Below, piece by piece: positions 53,082 to 60,948 of a DNA stretch of 64,000 bases. Made by a program: the position numbers and the translations under genes. A model generated the notes under the pieces. That model was not told where the DNA came from. It saw only the letters and a list, made by a program, of their open reading frames with translations, and made no database searches. How positions within the stretch are numbered: position 1 is the stretch's first letter; each line of letters starts with the position of its first letter. The stretch is from Chryseobacterium sp. c4a (GTDB lineage: Bacteria; Bacteroidota; Bacteroidia; Flavobacteriales; Weeksellaceae): assembly GCF_009900745.1 (NCBI RefSeq), contig NZ_WXVU01000019.1, positions 57,464 to 121,463 on the forward strand, written 5' to 3'.

Positions 53082-54110
53082 CTACATTCTTCTGCGCAAT
53101 CCTTTCGTTACCCTGTTTGTTTCTTCTTTGCATGATTCCTTTTTTTTTGCACTGTCACTTTCCTGTTTTGGAATACCTTCTGTTTTTAGTGAAGGTAGAG
53201 CCTGTCGCTGTCTTTTTTTGATAAGGTACTGGTTGAGGTCTTTATGATCTGAATAGATATGGGAAAAGTCTTTTGCGTGGGGATAGATATTTAGAATTTT
53301 GTCGGTAGATTTCTTTCCTGCTTTGTCGTTATCCAGAAATAGGAAGATTTCAGAATATCCTTTTAGGCTGTCAATAGCTTTTTGGAGTAAACTGGTAGAA
53401 TTGAGCACGAGCAGGTCTCCCTGATAGCTACCCTTCAGTTCAAGAAAGGAAAGGGCATCCATGAAGCCTTCCACGACGACTATCTTGTCATCAAGCCGTC
53501 CATCATGCGATACTGATAGAACATTATCAGGATGTATCTTTTGATTGTTAGCATTCGGGACTGCTGGATCAATATGCAGTATTGAGATGTCCTTATTCAG
53601 TAATGCACCTTTGTAGTAGGGATTTCGAACTTCCCAGCCACCTGATCGGTTCTCAAATCCAATAGTATAATAAGATTTATCTTTTATCGTGAACCAGATC
53701 TCCTTTAGATACGGATACATCTTGGATGATAATTCTCTATCCCGAAGATATCGTAAAAGATTGGGATGTGAAAGTTCCTGTACCTTATCTATCCTATATT
53801 CGGTAGGTATTTTCCTAATCTGTTCAGATTGCTGGGGAAAAGAAGAAAAACTTTGCGAAGATGCCCATTCCAGCACGCCCTTCACGGTTGTGTTCAGGTA
53901 TTTCTGCATAAAGTCGGTATTGGTTCCCCCGATACCTTCCGAGAACAGATACCAAACGTTATGGCTCCGATCAACTTTAAAAGAGGCTTGGGACTCTGTG
54001 GCAAAGGGACTGAGGTACCAAGCTTCTTTATCATTTTGTCTGATTGGAAGGTGTCCGAGAGCAGCGAGGACTTCTTCCAATCCTATGGAATTAAATTGTT
54101 TGCAGTTCAT
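53082..54110 (-). CDS. Toprim-domain (DnaG-like) mobilization/replication protein
   Basis: A 342-aa protein. The N-terminal 85 residues follow the fold of a primase CHC2 zinc domain (AWYLSPFATESQASFKVDRS ... YLFSEGIGG) but lack the zinc cysteines. A toprim domain at about 195-280 has the glutamate motif VVVEGFMDALSFLEL and the D-x-D motif LFLDNDKAG. Such proteins accompany MobV relaxases on Bacteroidota mobile elements, where they may prime the complementary strand after transfer. The C-terminus is basic and lysine-rich. Confidence 0.8.
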   Translation of the reverse strand: MNCKQFNSIGLEEVLAALGHLPIRQNDKEAWYLSPFATESQASFKVDRSHNVWYLFSEGIGGTNTDFMQKYLNTTVKGVLEWASSQSFSSFPQQSEQIRKIPTEYRIDKVQELSHPNLLRYLRDRELSSKMYPYLKEIWFTIKDKSYYTIGFENRSGGWEVRNPYYKGALLNKDISILHIDPAVPNANNQKIHPDNVLSVSHDGRLDDKIVVVEGFMDALSFLELKGSYQGDLLVLNSTSLLQKAIDSLKGYSEIFLFLDNDKAGKKSTDKILNIYPHAKDFSHIYSDHKDLNQYLIKKRQRQALPSLKTEGIPKQESDSAKKKESCKEETNRVTKGLRRRM

Positions 54111-54515
54111 TTTGTGTTATAAATTTTCAGAAAATACCACATTCTGCTTCCGGTCTATTTTAAATGGTATTCTGTGGCCTCTTTAGGCATTAGTTTTCCT
54201 CTGTTAAAGCGAAATATTAAGCTAAGCAAACATTTTGTTGGACAAATGGTTATATTCCTGTAGAGAAATGAAGCAAACAAAATAAATTTTTTGCCATGCA
54301 TTTTAATTTTGGTAAAAGTATTTTACAATAAAAGCATTAGGTAAAAAAAGCGGGCAATTAAAAAGTAAGATTTTTTTCGGGTGTTATTGACAGGGTTTTA
54401 ACATTCTTCTTCTGAAGTTAGGAAAGAAGAATTTAATTGCTATTTGAGCAAGCATATTGGGTCAACCGTACTACCGGATATGATTTAAGGTAAAGATTCA
54501 AACAATTCTAAATTT
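54111..54515. other. Intergenic region between divergent genes
   Basis: About 405 AT-rich bases with promoters for the toprim gene (minus) and the toxin-type operon (plus). No gene, repeat or hairpin with support was seen. Confidence 0.4.
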
Positions 54516-54905
54516 ATGAGGAAGGAGATCATAAAAGATAAAGAAGGCAATCCGGTTTCTTTAATACTGGATTATAGAGAATGGGTTTTGGTAGAGCGTT
54601 TCTTAAGCTTTAATATGACCAATTTTAATCTATCGGGTAACCCTCTCGATTGGTATGTCGTTACTGAAAGCCTAAATTTGATACTCACTGAATTGATTGC
54701 TTATTCGGGCAGGGAACGTTTTAAAGAACTTAGGAAAAATAAGCCCAGACTGAAAAGGGTCGAAAATTTGAAAGGGTTTTCAGAAGATCTAAAGAAGGTC
54801 AGTAGAGATTGGGATAATTTTAAGGATGTCAGGCGCATGAGACATCTTGTCGATGTTTATGCACCCCTGTTAGAAGAAATCAATAATGGAAAACATATCT
54901 ATTGA
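54516..54905 (+). CDS. Small protein paired with zeta-like gene (antitoxin-like)
   Basis: A 129-aa protein that opens with RKEIIKDKEGNPVSLILDYREW, a pattern seen in the N-termini of Phd/YefM-type antitoxins, then continues as a helical, charged protein (FKELRKNKPRLKRVENLKGF). Its last 20 bases overlap the start of the zeta-like gene, so the two are coupled. It may be the antitoxin partner. No epsilon-type antitoxin similarity is visible. The assignment rests on position and N-terminal style only. Confidence 0.5.
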   Translation: MRKEIIKDKEGNPVSLILDYREWVLVERFLSFNMTNFNLSGNPLDWYVVTESLNLILTELIAYSGRERFKELRKNKPRLKRVENLKGFSEDLKKVSRDWDNFKDVRRMRHLVDVYAPLLEEINNGKHIY

Positions 54906-55770
54906 CAGACTTGACAAGCTAAGACAGCGCTATCGGCTGTCAGATACAGACTTTGCCGACCTATTTGCTATCATTGTCGAAGAAGTTGCTGATGGTTATC
55001 TGCCATCTCCGGAGCCTAGGGTTGTTATTTTGGTGGGAGCCCCCGGATCGGGAATCATCGAACTAGAAAAAGTGGCCGGATCTATCCTTATGGAACGTGC
55101 CGTGATATGTAATCCGGATAATCTTAGGGATTTTCATCCATTATCCAGAAGATTGAAGCGGAATTATCCTGATCTTTATGCTGGTATTATAACAGAATAT
55201 GCACAAAAATGGAATGATCTTTTATGTGCGTACTGTCAGGATAACCGCTTAAACTATATTTTGGAAACTACCTTTTCTTCCGGTAGTTATCTGGAAGAAA
55301 AGATCGGGGAAATAAAAAACAGAGGATATGTAGTGGATATTATGTTGCTAGCGGTCAATCCCCGTTTTAGTTTACTAGGGACTTATATCCATTATGAAAA
55401 CTGTCTTGAATTATTGGGATTTGCCAACAAGGTATCAAAGGTAGCCCATGATCTTTATTTTGATGCTATGCCTACAGCAATACAAGCAATAACGAAAAAT
55501 CCGATATATGATAATATCTATATTTATTCACGTTCCATGGAACAGGAATATTCTGGTTTGGTTGAAGGACTAAGGCTAATTGCCCACAACCCCCAAGATG
55601 TAATGAAGGTCTATAGGGAAGAAATTGGAGGTCCCTGGCATCCGAAGTTGAAGGAATATTTTCAACAGTCCTGTGCCGATGTCATTGAGCTCATGTATAA
55701 ACGCTCGGCGCAGCCTTCCGAAATTGAACTTTTCAGAGATGAACTGGGAATAAGTGTGGATTTCGGGTAA
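54886..55770 (+). CDS. Zeta-toxin-family protein with an altered P-loop
   Basis: A 294-aa protein with the zeta-toxin kinase outline: a P-loop region RVVILVGAPGSGIIELEK (G51-G56, then I57 I58), the segment ICNPDNLRDFHPLSRRLK (the usual D...R..HP substrate region), and LNYILETTFSS (the E-T motif). In active zeta toxins, the loop reads GxPGSGK(T/S). Here the Lys and Thr/Ser are replaced by Ile-Ile, so ATP binding is likely lost. The protein may be a dead kinase, an antagonist of a true zeta toxin, or a changed enzyme. It overlaps the upstream partner gene by 20 bases. Confidence 0.7.
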   Translation: MENISIDRLDKLRQRYRLSDTDFADLFAIIVEEVADGYLPSPEPRVVILVGAPGSGIIELEKVAGSILMERAVICNPDNLRDFHPLSRRLKRNYPDLYAGIITEYAQKWNDLLCAYCQDNRLNYILETTFSSGSYLEEKIGEIKNRGYVVDIMLLAVNPRFSLLGTYIHYENCLELLGFANKVSKVAHDLYFDAMPTAIQAITKNPIYDNIYIYSRSMEQEYSGLVEGLRLIAHNPQDVMKVYREEIGGPWHPKLKEYFQQSCADVIELMYKRSAQPSEIELFRDELGISVDFG

Positions 55771-55852
55771 CCTAACTATGCAATTCCGTGGCAACTTGAC
55801 CACCTGATCCCCATTCCAATGTTTTTTTAAAACTGATGTAGATATGTGAGAT

Positions 55853-56536
55853 CTAGCCTTTGCCCATCACTAAAATAGGAATAGCCAATATGGTTACTAT
55901 ATCTACTACCAAAATGAGTGGCCTCAATGGTTTTTCCTTAGAAAAGAAGAGGCATAGTCTAAAAAATAGACGAATAATTAGATATAGGATATAACAGATT
56001 AGCCTTGCCGTCAACACAATTAGGGCTATCATACCCAAACAGAAGGGAATGGTCAGAAGAATTAGAATGTCTTTCCAGATGATATGAACGGGAAGTGTTT
56101 GCATGAAAAAATAGGAATCGAATAAAGCTACATTTGCATGTAAAGCATATAGAACCAGGCCGGCAGCAAACATGATAAACAAACCCATTTTAATGATGTC
56201 TTTTCTATCAAGATGACCGATTACAATAAGTAGTAATACACAGGTACAATAAAAGATAACATTATTCTTTAAAGGATTGTGGATTGAATCTGCACCGAAA
56301 ATCATCATACTTATGTAGTTTAGAATTGCTAATCCAATAAAAGGAAAAGCAATCCATTTTGTGGATCTTTTTCGTGTTTCGTCATAGGGGGCATTGATAA
56401 TAACAAGCATCTGGTTACTAATTCTCAGGTGAAAATTAGTGATATAGGCAAGAACTTTTTTATTGGTTATTGTACTTTCTGCTTTCATAATGATTAGTGA
56501 TACCACCACCACTAATGATATAATAAAATTACCCAT
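55853..56536 (-). CDS. Multi-pass membrane protein (227 aa)
   Basis: About six hydrophobic segments (FIISLVVVVSLIIM, WIAFPFIGLAILNYISMMIF, NVIFYCTCVLLLIVIGH, IIKMGLFIMFAAGLVLYAL, ILILLTIPFCLGMIALIVLTA, ILVVDIVTILAIPILVMG) with short charged loops. I recognise no family. Start at the ATG 56536; an in-frame TTG six codons upstream is less likely. It stands alone on its strand between the toxin unit and the excisionase-like gene. A role in the element (entry exclusion, immunity) cannot be shown. Confidence 0.5.
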   Translation of the reverse strand: MGNFIISLVVVVSLIIMKAESTITNKKVLAYITNFHLRISNQMLVIINAPYDETRKRSTKWIAFPFIGLAILNYISMMIFGADSIHNPLKNNVIFYCTCVLLLIVIGHLDRKDIIKMGLFIMFAAGLVLYALHANVALFDSYFFMQTLPVHIIWKDILILLTIPFCLGMIALIVLTARLICYILYLIIRLFFRLCLFFSKEKPLRPLILVVDIVTILAIPILVMGKG

Positions 56537-56688
56537 ATAAATATTTCGGCGCAATTTAGTATAATAATTGTTTTAAATCAAATAGACTCTAATTTGGAAA
56601 ACATAGGAAAAGAAACGCCACTGAATGCCATATAACTATAGTATGTGGCCTAAAATAAGAATTTTGAATTAAATCAAAAATCTTAAAT

Positions 56689-56958
56689 ATGGATACAATC
56701 ACAAAAAATGACCTCGAAACATTGAGAATTCAAATTCTTTCTGATATTGGTAACCTTCTTCAGAACAAATTAATGGATGGTAGGGAATCGGAAGAATTTG
56801 GCTGGATGCGGAGTAAAGCTATACGCAAGGTCCTTAATATTTCGGCGTCTACACTACAGAATCTAAGAATTACAGGAAAAATTCGTTTCAAAAAGGTATT
56901 AGGTTCTTATTATTACAACAAGGAAGACCTTCAGCACCTATTTGAAGATGAAGACTGA
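56689..56958 (+). CDS. Excisionase-like helix-turn-helix protein (89 aa)
   Basis: The C-terminal 55 residues form a winged helix-turn-helix of the MerR/Xis type (WMRSKAIRKVLNISASTLQN, then LRITGKIRFKKVLGSYYYN). Proteins of this size next to Bacteroidota integrases often act as recombination directionality factors (excisionases) and regulate element genes. It is read away from the integrase, with a terminator between. It overlaps the next gene by 11 bases. Confidence 0.7.
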   Translation: MDTITKNDLETLRIQILSDIGNLLQNKLMDGRESEEFGWMRSKAIRKVLNISASTLQNLRITGKIRFKKVLGSYYYNKEDLQHLFEDED

Positions 56959-57250
56959 TTCTCTACAACGATGGTTTGACTTTATGGACTACCTTGACAA
57001 CGATCCGAGTCTGAACGTTTGGCATCTTTCATTGCTACTTGCAATCGCCAGACTTGCCCACAGACAAAATGAAGGATGGGTTATCAGGGTGAGCCGAAGT
57101 AAACTTATGAAACTCTCCCATATTGATACTATAAGCAGTTATCATAAATATTTTAAGCAGCTTCAAGAACTCGGTTATATCAAATATGTGCCATCCTATC
57201 ATCCGGGATATCGAAGTACAGTAGAGATCCTAAAAAGGCAGAAAGAATGA
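56948..57250 (+). CDS. Small winged-helix protein (100 aa), mobile-element type
   Basis: Read from the ATG at 56948, which overlaps the previous stop by 11 bases. The sequence shows a compact helical domain (LQRWFDFMDYLDNDPSLNVWH, SKLMKLSHIDTISSYHKYFKQLQELGYIKYVPSY) that looks like the wHTH of replication or partition regulators. No family name can be given. Co-transcription with the excisionase-like gene is almost certain. It ends at the bidirectional terminator that separates it from the integrase. Confidence 0.6.
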   Translation: MKTDSLQRWFDFMDYLDNDPSLNVWHLSLLLAIARLAHRQNEGWVIRVSRSKLMKLSHIDTISSYHKYFKQLQELGYIKYVPSYHPGYRSTVEILKRQKE

Positions 57251-57258
57251 TCTGCAAT

Positions 57259-57296
57259 AATAAGCCCCAATATTTCGGATAATATTGGGGCTTATT
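57259..57296. terminator. Bidirectional terminator between the HTH operon and the integrase
   Basis: A perfect 16-base stem (aataagccccaatatt / aatattggggcttatt) with a 6-base loop and T-tract, between convergent genes. Confidence 0.85.
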
Positions 57297-57299
57297 TTT

Positions 57300-58664
57300 T
57301 TAGACAATTGCTTTAACCCTGTCCAGCATGTTTTCAAAAGTAGAATACCTGTCTTCAAAGGTGTTATTTTTTTGAGCGTTTTTAAGTTCTTGGAACTCTT
57401 TTTCAAGTTTTTCGAGGAATTTTCTCAAATCATCGTTGGAGTTTTCTGTACCTTTTAATTTTGCACTCAATTCTTTCATTTCACGGGCTATCGAAGCCTG
57501 TTCGGTAATGGCATAATCTTCTGTCTGTTTAATCGAATAATGACCCAGCATTTCTTTGACCACATGCATTGACACACCATTGTTTAAGGTGACCGTACTG
57601 GCAAAGGTGCGTCTTGCTTTATGGGTGTTGAGCGTTACGTGAATATCACATAGAACAGCAATTTCTTTAAGGTACTCATTCATTTTCTGGTTTGAACGAC
57701 CGGGAAGTACAGTTCCTCTGTTCAGGCATCGTGGATCATCCTGATATTTAGCGATTATTTCTAATGCTTTTGGTAAAAGAGGTATATCTGTATCTGCTTT
57801 TGATTTCTGTCGGCTACTCATTATCCACATAGTACCATCGTCAGCCTCTTTGATATCTTCCCATTTAAGCTGGAAGGCATCAATGTAAGATAAACCTGTA
57901 TAGCACTGAAAAACAAAAATATCTCGAACTATAGTCAGTCGTTCCGAACTGAATACTTTTTCTTCGATCCGTTGGAGTTCAGCCTTTGTCAGAGGTTTCT
58001 TTCTGATCTTGGTTTTCTTGCTAACAAAAAGTTTGAAGGGATCTTTCTGAATGATCTCTTTGGCAATAGCTCTCAATACGATTTTTTTAAAATTGCTGAT
58101 ATACTTTAATGAAGTGTTATTAGAACATTTTCTTACCGTTTTTAGATATAGATCATAATCCTTGATAAATTCATAATTGAGTGCGCTGAACTCGAGATCA
58201 TTTTTATTGTACTTATACCTTATAAACTCTTGTACATGGGAGCGTGCAGTAATATAACGGTCGTGGGTACCTTTGGAATATTCCTTTGTAATGACCAATT
58301 TGGCCATTTCGTCGTTATGTTCCTGAAACTCTTCAAGAACTTTATTACGTGCCCTGTACTTTCCATTCACAAAATTAATAAGGTCAATAGAGCTAATGGG
58401 AATATCATTATTCATTAACTCCGTTCTGTGGCTATTGATCTTGGTCGTTAAAGATTCAAGGAACGTATTGAGCGCTCTGGCATCTTCTTTCGTCCCGATA
58501 GCTTTACCTTCCTTCTGATCCCATCTATCGGGATACCATTTTCTTTTGGTAGATGTTTCTTTAGGGATACCATCTACGGTTATGCGCAGATAAATGTGGC
58601 GAATCTTTTCGTTTTTTGAGCTCTTTAAAAAGAACGTGAGCCCGTAGCTTTGCTCTACTAACAT
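57300..58664 (-). CDS. int: IntDOT-like tyrosine recombinase (integrase)
   Basis: A 454-aa site-specific recombinase. An arm-binding N-terminal part is followed by a SAM-like core-binding domain (about 105-200) and the catalytic domain (about 225-390): K287 (RQKSKAD), H348-x-x-R351 (THKARRTFA), H375 (LGHYS) and the nucleophile Y384 (TEDYAI). The first catalytic arginine is absent: the box reads YTGLSYID, with Ser259 where most recombinases have Arg, as in IntDOT of CTnDOT. A C-terminal coiled coil (SNDDLRKFLEKLEKEFQELK) is extra. It sits beside the intact tRNA-Ser and would catalyse integration and excision of the element. Confidence 0.9.
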   Translation of the reverse strand: MLVEQSYGLTFFLKSSKNEKIRHIYLRITVDGIPKETSTKRKWYPDRWDQKEGKAIGTKEDARALNTFLESLTTKINSHRTELMNNDIPISSIDLINFVNGKYRARNKVLEEFQEHNDEMAKLVITKEYSKGTHDRYITARSHVQEFIRYKYNKNDLEFSALNYEFIKDYDLYLKTVRKCSNNTSLKYISNFKKIVLRAIAKEIIQKDPFKLFVSKKTKIRKKPLTKAELQRIEEKVFSSERLTIVRDIFVFQCYTGLSYIDAFQLKWEDIKEADDGTMWIMSSRQKSKADTDIPLLPKALEIIAKYQDDPRCLNRGTVLPGRSNQKMNEYLKEIAVLCDIHVTLNTHKARRTFASTVTLNNGVSMHVVKEMLGHYSIKQTEDYAITEQASIAREMKELSAKLKGTENSNDDLRKFLEKLEKEFQELKNAQKNNTFEDRYSTFENMLDRVKAIV

Positions 58665-58786
58665 AATTCAACATTTTAGGGTTATAAATGTCAAACTAAA
58701 AGTGCTTTAAATCAAGATGTTTTGATTTGCAACACGTTCATTGTTAGTGAATTAAATGTGTTTTTACAAAGTTTTATATGCTGTTT

Positions 58787-58834
58787 TTGTGGCAATTTTC
58801 AGTAGATCTAAAAATTGCCACAATATTGCCACAA
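58787..58834. promoter_or_regulatory. Candidate integrase arm-type sites (right end)
   Basis: Three 9-base words: TTGTGGCAA (inverted) at 58787, TTGCCACAA at 58815 and TTGCCACAA at 58826. The last two are 11 bases apart, one helical turn. The same word is found at the left end (21854-21862). Confidence 0.5.
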
Positions 58835-58880
58835 ACTTTTGGATTATTTTTGGAAATTATAGCAGTTGCCATAATTAAAA

Positions 58881-58912
58881 AAATCCTGCAAATCATTGAT
58901 TTTGCAGGATTT
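58881..58912 (-). terminator. Terminator of the tRNA-Ser transcript inside the element
   Basis: Twelve-base arms (aaatcctgcaaa / tttgcaggattt) with a T-rich end on the minus strand. It replaces the original tRNA terminator, which lies beyond the left border (21700-21730) and has the same AAATCCTGCAA core. Confidence 0.6.
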
Positions 58913-58956
58913 ATCTATTTTTTGATGCTTTTTGAAAACTTCTGTTTTCGCATCTT

Positions 58957-58978
58957 GCGGAGAGTGAGGGATTCGAAC
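58957..58978. repeat. Right attachment site (in tRNA-Ser)
   Basis: The 22-base direct repeat of the left site; here it forms the 3' acceptor and T arm of an intact tRNA gene. Confidence 0.8.
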
Positions 58979-59042
58979 CCCCGGACCTGTTACAGTCAAC
59001 AGTTTTCAAGACTGCCGCAATCGACCACTCTGCCAACTCTCC
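58958..59042 (-). tRNA. tRNA-Ser (anticodon UGA), copy 1
   Basis: An 85-base gene on the minus strand. It has a 7-bp acceptor stem (GGAGAGT / ACTCTCC), a long variable arm, a T arm with GGTTCGAATCC, and anticodon loop CTTGAAA with TGA. The 3' CCA is not encoded. The element described above is inserted at its 3' end. It is identical to the copy at 60648-60732, including about 35 bases of upstream DNA. Confidence 0.95.
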
Positions 59043-59076
59043 CTAAACTCCGATTGTATCGTTGTTTTCAGTGGTG

Positions 59077-59084
59077 CAAATATA
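59077..59084 (-). promoter_or_regulatory. Promoter -7 box of tRNA-Ser copy 1
   Basis: On the minus strand TATATTTG, a perfect TAnnTTTG match, 35 bases upstream of the tRNA 5' end. Confidence 0.5.
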
Positions 59085-59270
59085 GAAAAAATTACAATAA
59101 CTCCCCAAATAAAAAACAACATAAAATCTATGTATCGGATTATCAGCAAGAATTATTTTCATGAATATGCTGAAGCATGATTTTGAGCCTTAATTATTGC
59201 TTTATTTTACTTGATTTTTGTTATTGACAACGCTTACTTTCCTTTTATAATCTGGATTATTTGGACAAAA

Positions 59271-60557
59271 TTACTTTTTGTCAGTCTTAAATGATATCTT
59301 GTATTCTTTCATATCAAAAGGATACCCGTCTTCAGATTGGGTAACTCTGTCTGTTATATAAAAATCGTATTCTGTATCGTATTGCAAATCGGAAGTTTCA
59401 ATAGTGAGAATCGTTTTGGATTCATCTAAACCCACAATATTTTTTAAAGGGAAATGTTCTTTCCCATTTTTCGAGAAATTGATAGAAACTTTTTCATACA
59501 TAGGTCTTGAGAAGACAATGTGAATCTTTTTTGTATTGGTATTTACATTCTGACTTCCATTTTCAAATTCAACTATTTTTATCAGTTTGGGCTGATGATC
59601 TTTGTAATCAGATACTATTTGTTCAGCATTCTTCTGATCTTCAAAATACCTTGATTTCACTAAAAATTCCAGAACCACTGTTTCATTATTAAAATCCAGC
59701 TCAATAATATTTTTAATAGCAGTTTTCTTATCTACCGAGTTTTCATAATACTTTTTGGAAATCATATATCCTACAAAGTATCCAAGATCAGGATTTTTAG
59801 CATGACTGTTGTAAAACCAGTTGTCAAATTTTTGACTCAACATTTCACTTTTAAAATCTGATTTTACCTTTTCATAATTTTTAGCCCCATAATCAAGATA
59901 ATGGGCTGTGAATTTTTTATTTAAAGCTAATTCTGCAATAAAATCACAAGAACCTTCTTTAATTGCTTTCGACAAAACATTCACTTCACCGTCTTTTTGA
60001 AAAGTATGAATGAACTCATGTACTGTTACCTGTTCTAATTGTGACGGGTTGGTATATAAGAACATTTTTTGAAGACCTTCGTTTTCAAATTCTGAAACAA
60101 CCGTATTTTTATCACCTGTTATTCTCTCTACTCCTAAAAGTAAATCTTCATGATGGGTTGTTCCCCCCGATTTCATGGCACCAATGGTGTAATAAATATT
60201 TCCTTGAGAATTATTGGGATACAATTTTTTAAATTGCCTGAAAGCGCTATTGATTGTTTTAATTTTTTTAGAATCAATAAAGGTCTTAGGTCTGATAGAA
60301 TTCCAAAAATTAGGATATTTCTCGATGACATTGAGATAATCATCTTTCCCGAATTTTTTTATTTCCATAAAAGCTTTTAGGCCATCCGTTTTTTTATCCA
60401 AAAAAAGCCGTTCAATGACTTCACTTTTATTTTTATTATTTTTCTGAATGCTGTCATAAGCCATCCAAAAATTATTGATATCTGTACTGATGATTTTTTG
60501 AGCGTTTGAACAATTAAAAATTGTCAAAAAAGCGAATGCTGGTAGTATGCGTTTCAT
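59271..60557 (-). CDS. Secreted HExxH zinc metalloprotease with Ig-like C-terminal domain
   Basis: A 428-aa exported protein (signal peptide ending NCSNAQ). The catalytic motif is H-E-F-I-H (VTVHEFIHTFQ) with a downstream glutamate run (EGSCDFIAELALN), typical of gluzincin-type or DUF2268-like zinc proteases. The C-terminal 90 residues form a beta-sandwich (KIHIVFSRPMYEKVSINFSK, then TEYDFYITDRV), an SbsA/Big-5 Ig-like domain. It would cleave proteins in the periplasm or outside the cell. It is transcribed alone and lies between two identical tRNA-Ser genes. Confidence 0.75.
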   Translation of the reverse strand: MKRILPAFAFLTIFNCSNAQKIISTDINNFWMAYDSIQKNNKNKSEVIERLFLDKKTDGLKAFMEIKKFGKDDYLNVIEKYPNFWNSIRPKTFIDSKKIKTINSAFRQFKKLYPNNSQGNIYYTIGAMKSGGTTHHEDLLLGVERITGDKNTVVSEFENEGLQKMFLYTNPSQLEQVTVHEFIHTFQKDGEVNVLSKAIKEGSCDFIAELALNKKFTAHYLDYGAKNYEKVKSDFKSEMLSQKFDNWFYNSHAKNPDLGYFVGYMISKKYYENSVDKKTAIKNIIELDFNNETVVLEFLVKSRYFEDQKNAEQIVSDYKDHQPKLIKIVEFENGSQNVNTNTKKIHIVFSRPMYEKVSINFSKNGKEHFPLKNIVGLDESKTILTIETSDLQYDTEYDFYITDRVTQSEDGYPFDMKEYKISFKTDKK

Positions 60558-60608
60558 CGGTTATCTAGTTTTATATGGTATGCTTATAAGCCTCCATTGG
60601 TGCTCAAT

Positions 60609-60644
60609 AAAAAAGGTACAAATCAGATGACTTGTACCTTTTTT
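60609..60644 (-). terminator. Terminator of tRNA-Ser copy 2
   Basis: Thirteen-base arms (aaaaaaggtacaa / ttgtacctttttt) around a 10-base loop, immediately downstream of the tRNA on the minus strand. Confidence 0.75.
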
Positions 60645-60647
60645 CTG

Positions 60648-60732
60648 CGGAGAGTGAGGGATTCGAACCCCCGGACCTGTTACAGTCAACAGTTTTCAAG
60701 ACTGCCGCAATCGACCACTCTGCCAACTCTCC
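60648..60732 (-). tRNA. tRNA-Ser (anticodon UGA), copy 2
   Basis: An 85-base gene identical in sequence to copy 1 (58958-59042). The upstream 35 bases, including the promoter box, are also nearly identical. No attachment-site remnant lies beside this copy. Confidence 0.95.
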
Positions 60733-60766
60733 TTCAACTCCGATTATATCGTTGTTTTTAGTGGTG

Positions 60767-60774
60767 CAAATATA
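60767..60774 (-). promoter_or_regulatory. Promoter -7 box of tRNA-Ser copy 2
   Basis: TATATTTG on the minus strand, at the same distance from the tRNA as in copy 1. Confidence 0.5.
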
Positions 60775-60948
60775 GGAAGTTTTTAATTACTGACAAAATA
60801 TTTTTTCAGTAAAATTTATTTTTTTTGATTCCAGCTGTAAAAGCATTTCCAGTAACACTTTTAAACATTTTGAATATCAACACTTTGCCATCAGAACGTA
60901 TAAAGAACAAGAAATATATTGTAATTTTATCAGAACTGAAATTGAACT

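Larger units (their letters stand above)
58665..58957. other. Integrase-proximal end of the element (attR arm)
   Basis: A non-coding stretch between the integrase start and the tRNA end. It holds three copies of TTGCCACAA (one inverted) at 58787-58834, a partial copy at 58864, and the terminator hairpin at 58881-58912. A plus-strand frame running into the tRNA gene was not accepted. Confidence 0.5.
21768..58978. mobile_element. Integrative mobilizable element in tRNA-Ser (about 37.2 kb)
   Basis: The region is bounded by a 22-bp direct repeat, GCGGAGAGTGAGG plus GATTCGAAC, which is the 3' end (acceptor stem and T arm) of tRNA-Ser. The right copy lies in an intact tRNA gene; the left copy is a remnant. 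A tyrosine recombinase gene sits next to the intact tRNA, an excisionase-like gene is near it, and a MobV relaxase and a toprim protein are present. No type IV secretion or coupling protein genes are seen, so transfer would need a helper. Cargo: a T6SS effector cassette, a double SusCD/peptide system and a zeta-like toxin unit. Confidence 0.8.

Noticed and set aside
58778..59164. A 128-codon plus-strand frame running through the tRNA-Ser region
   Set aside because: It overlaps an obvious tRNA gene and attachment site.
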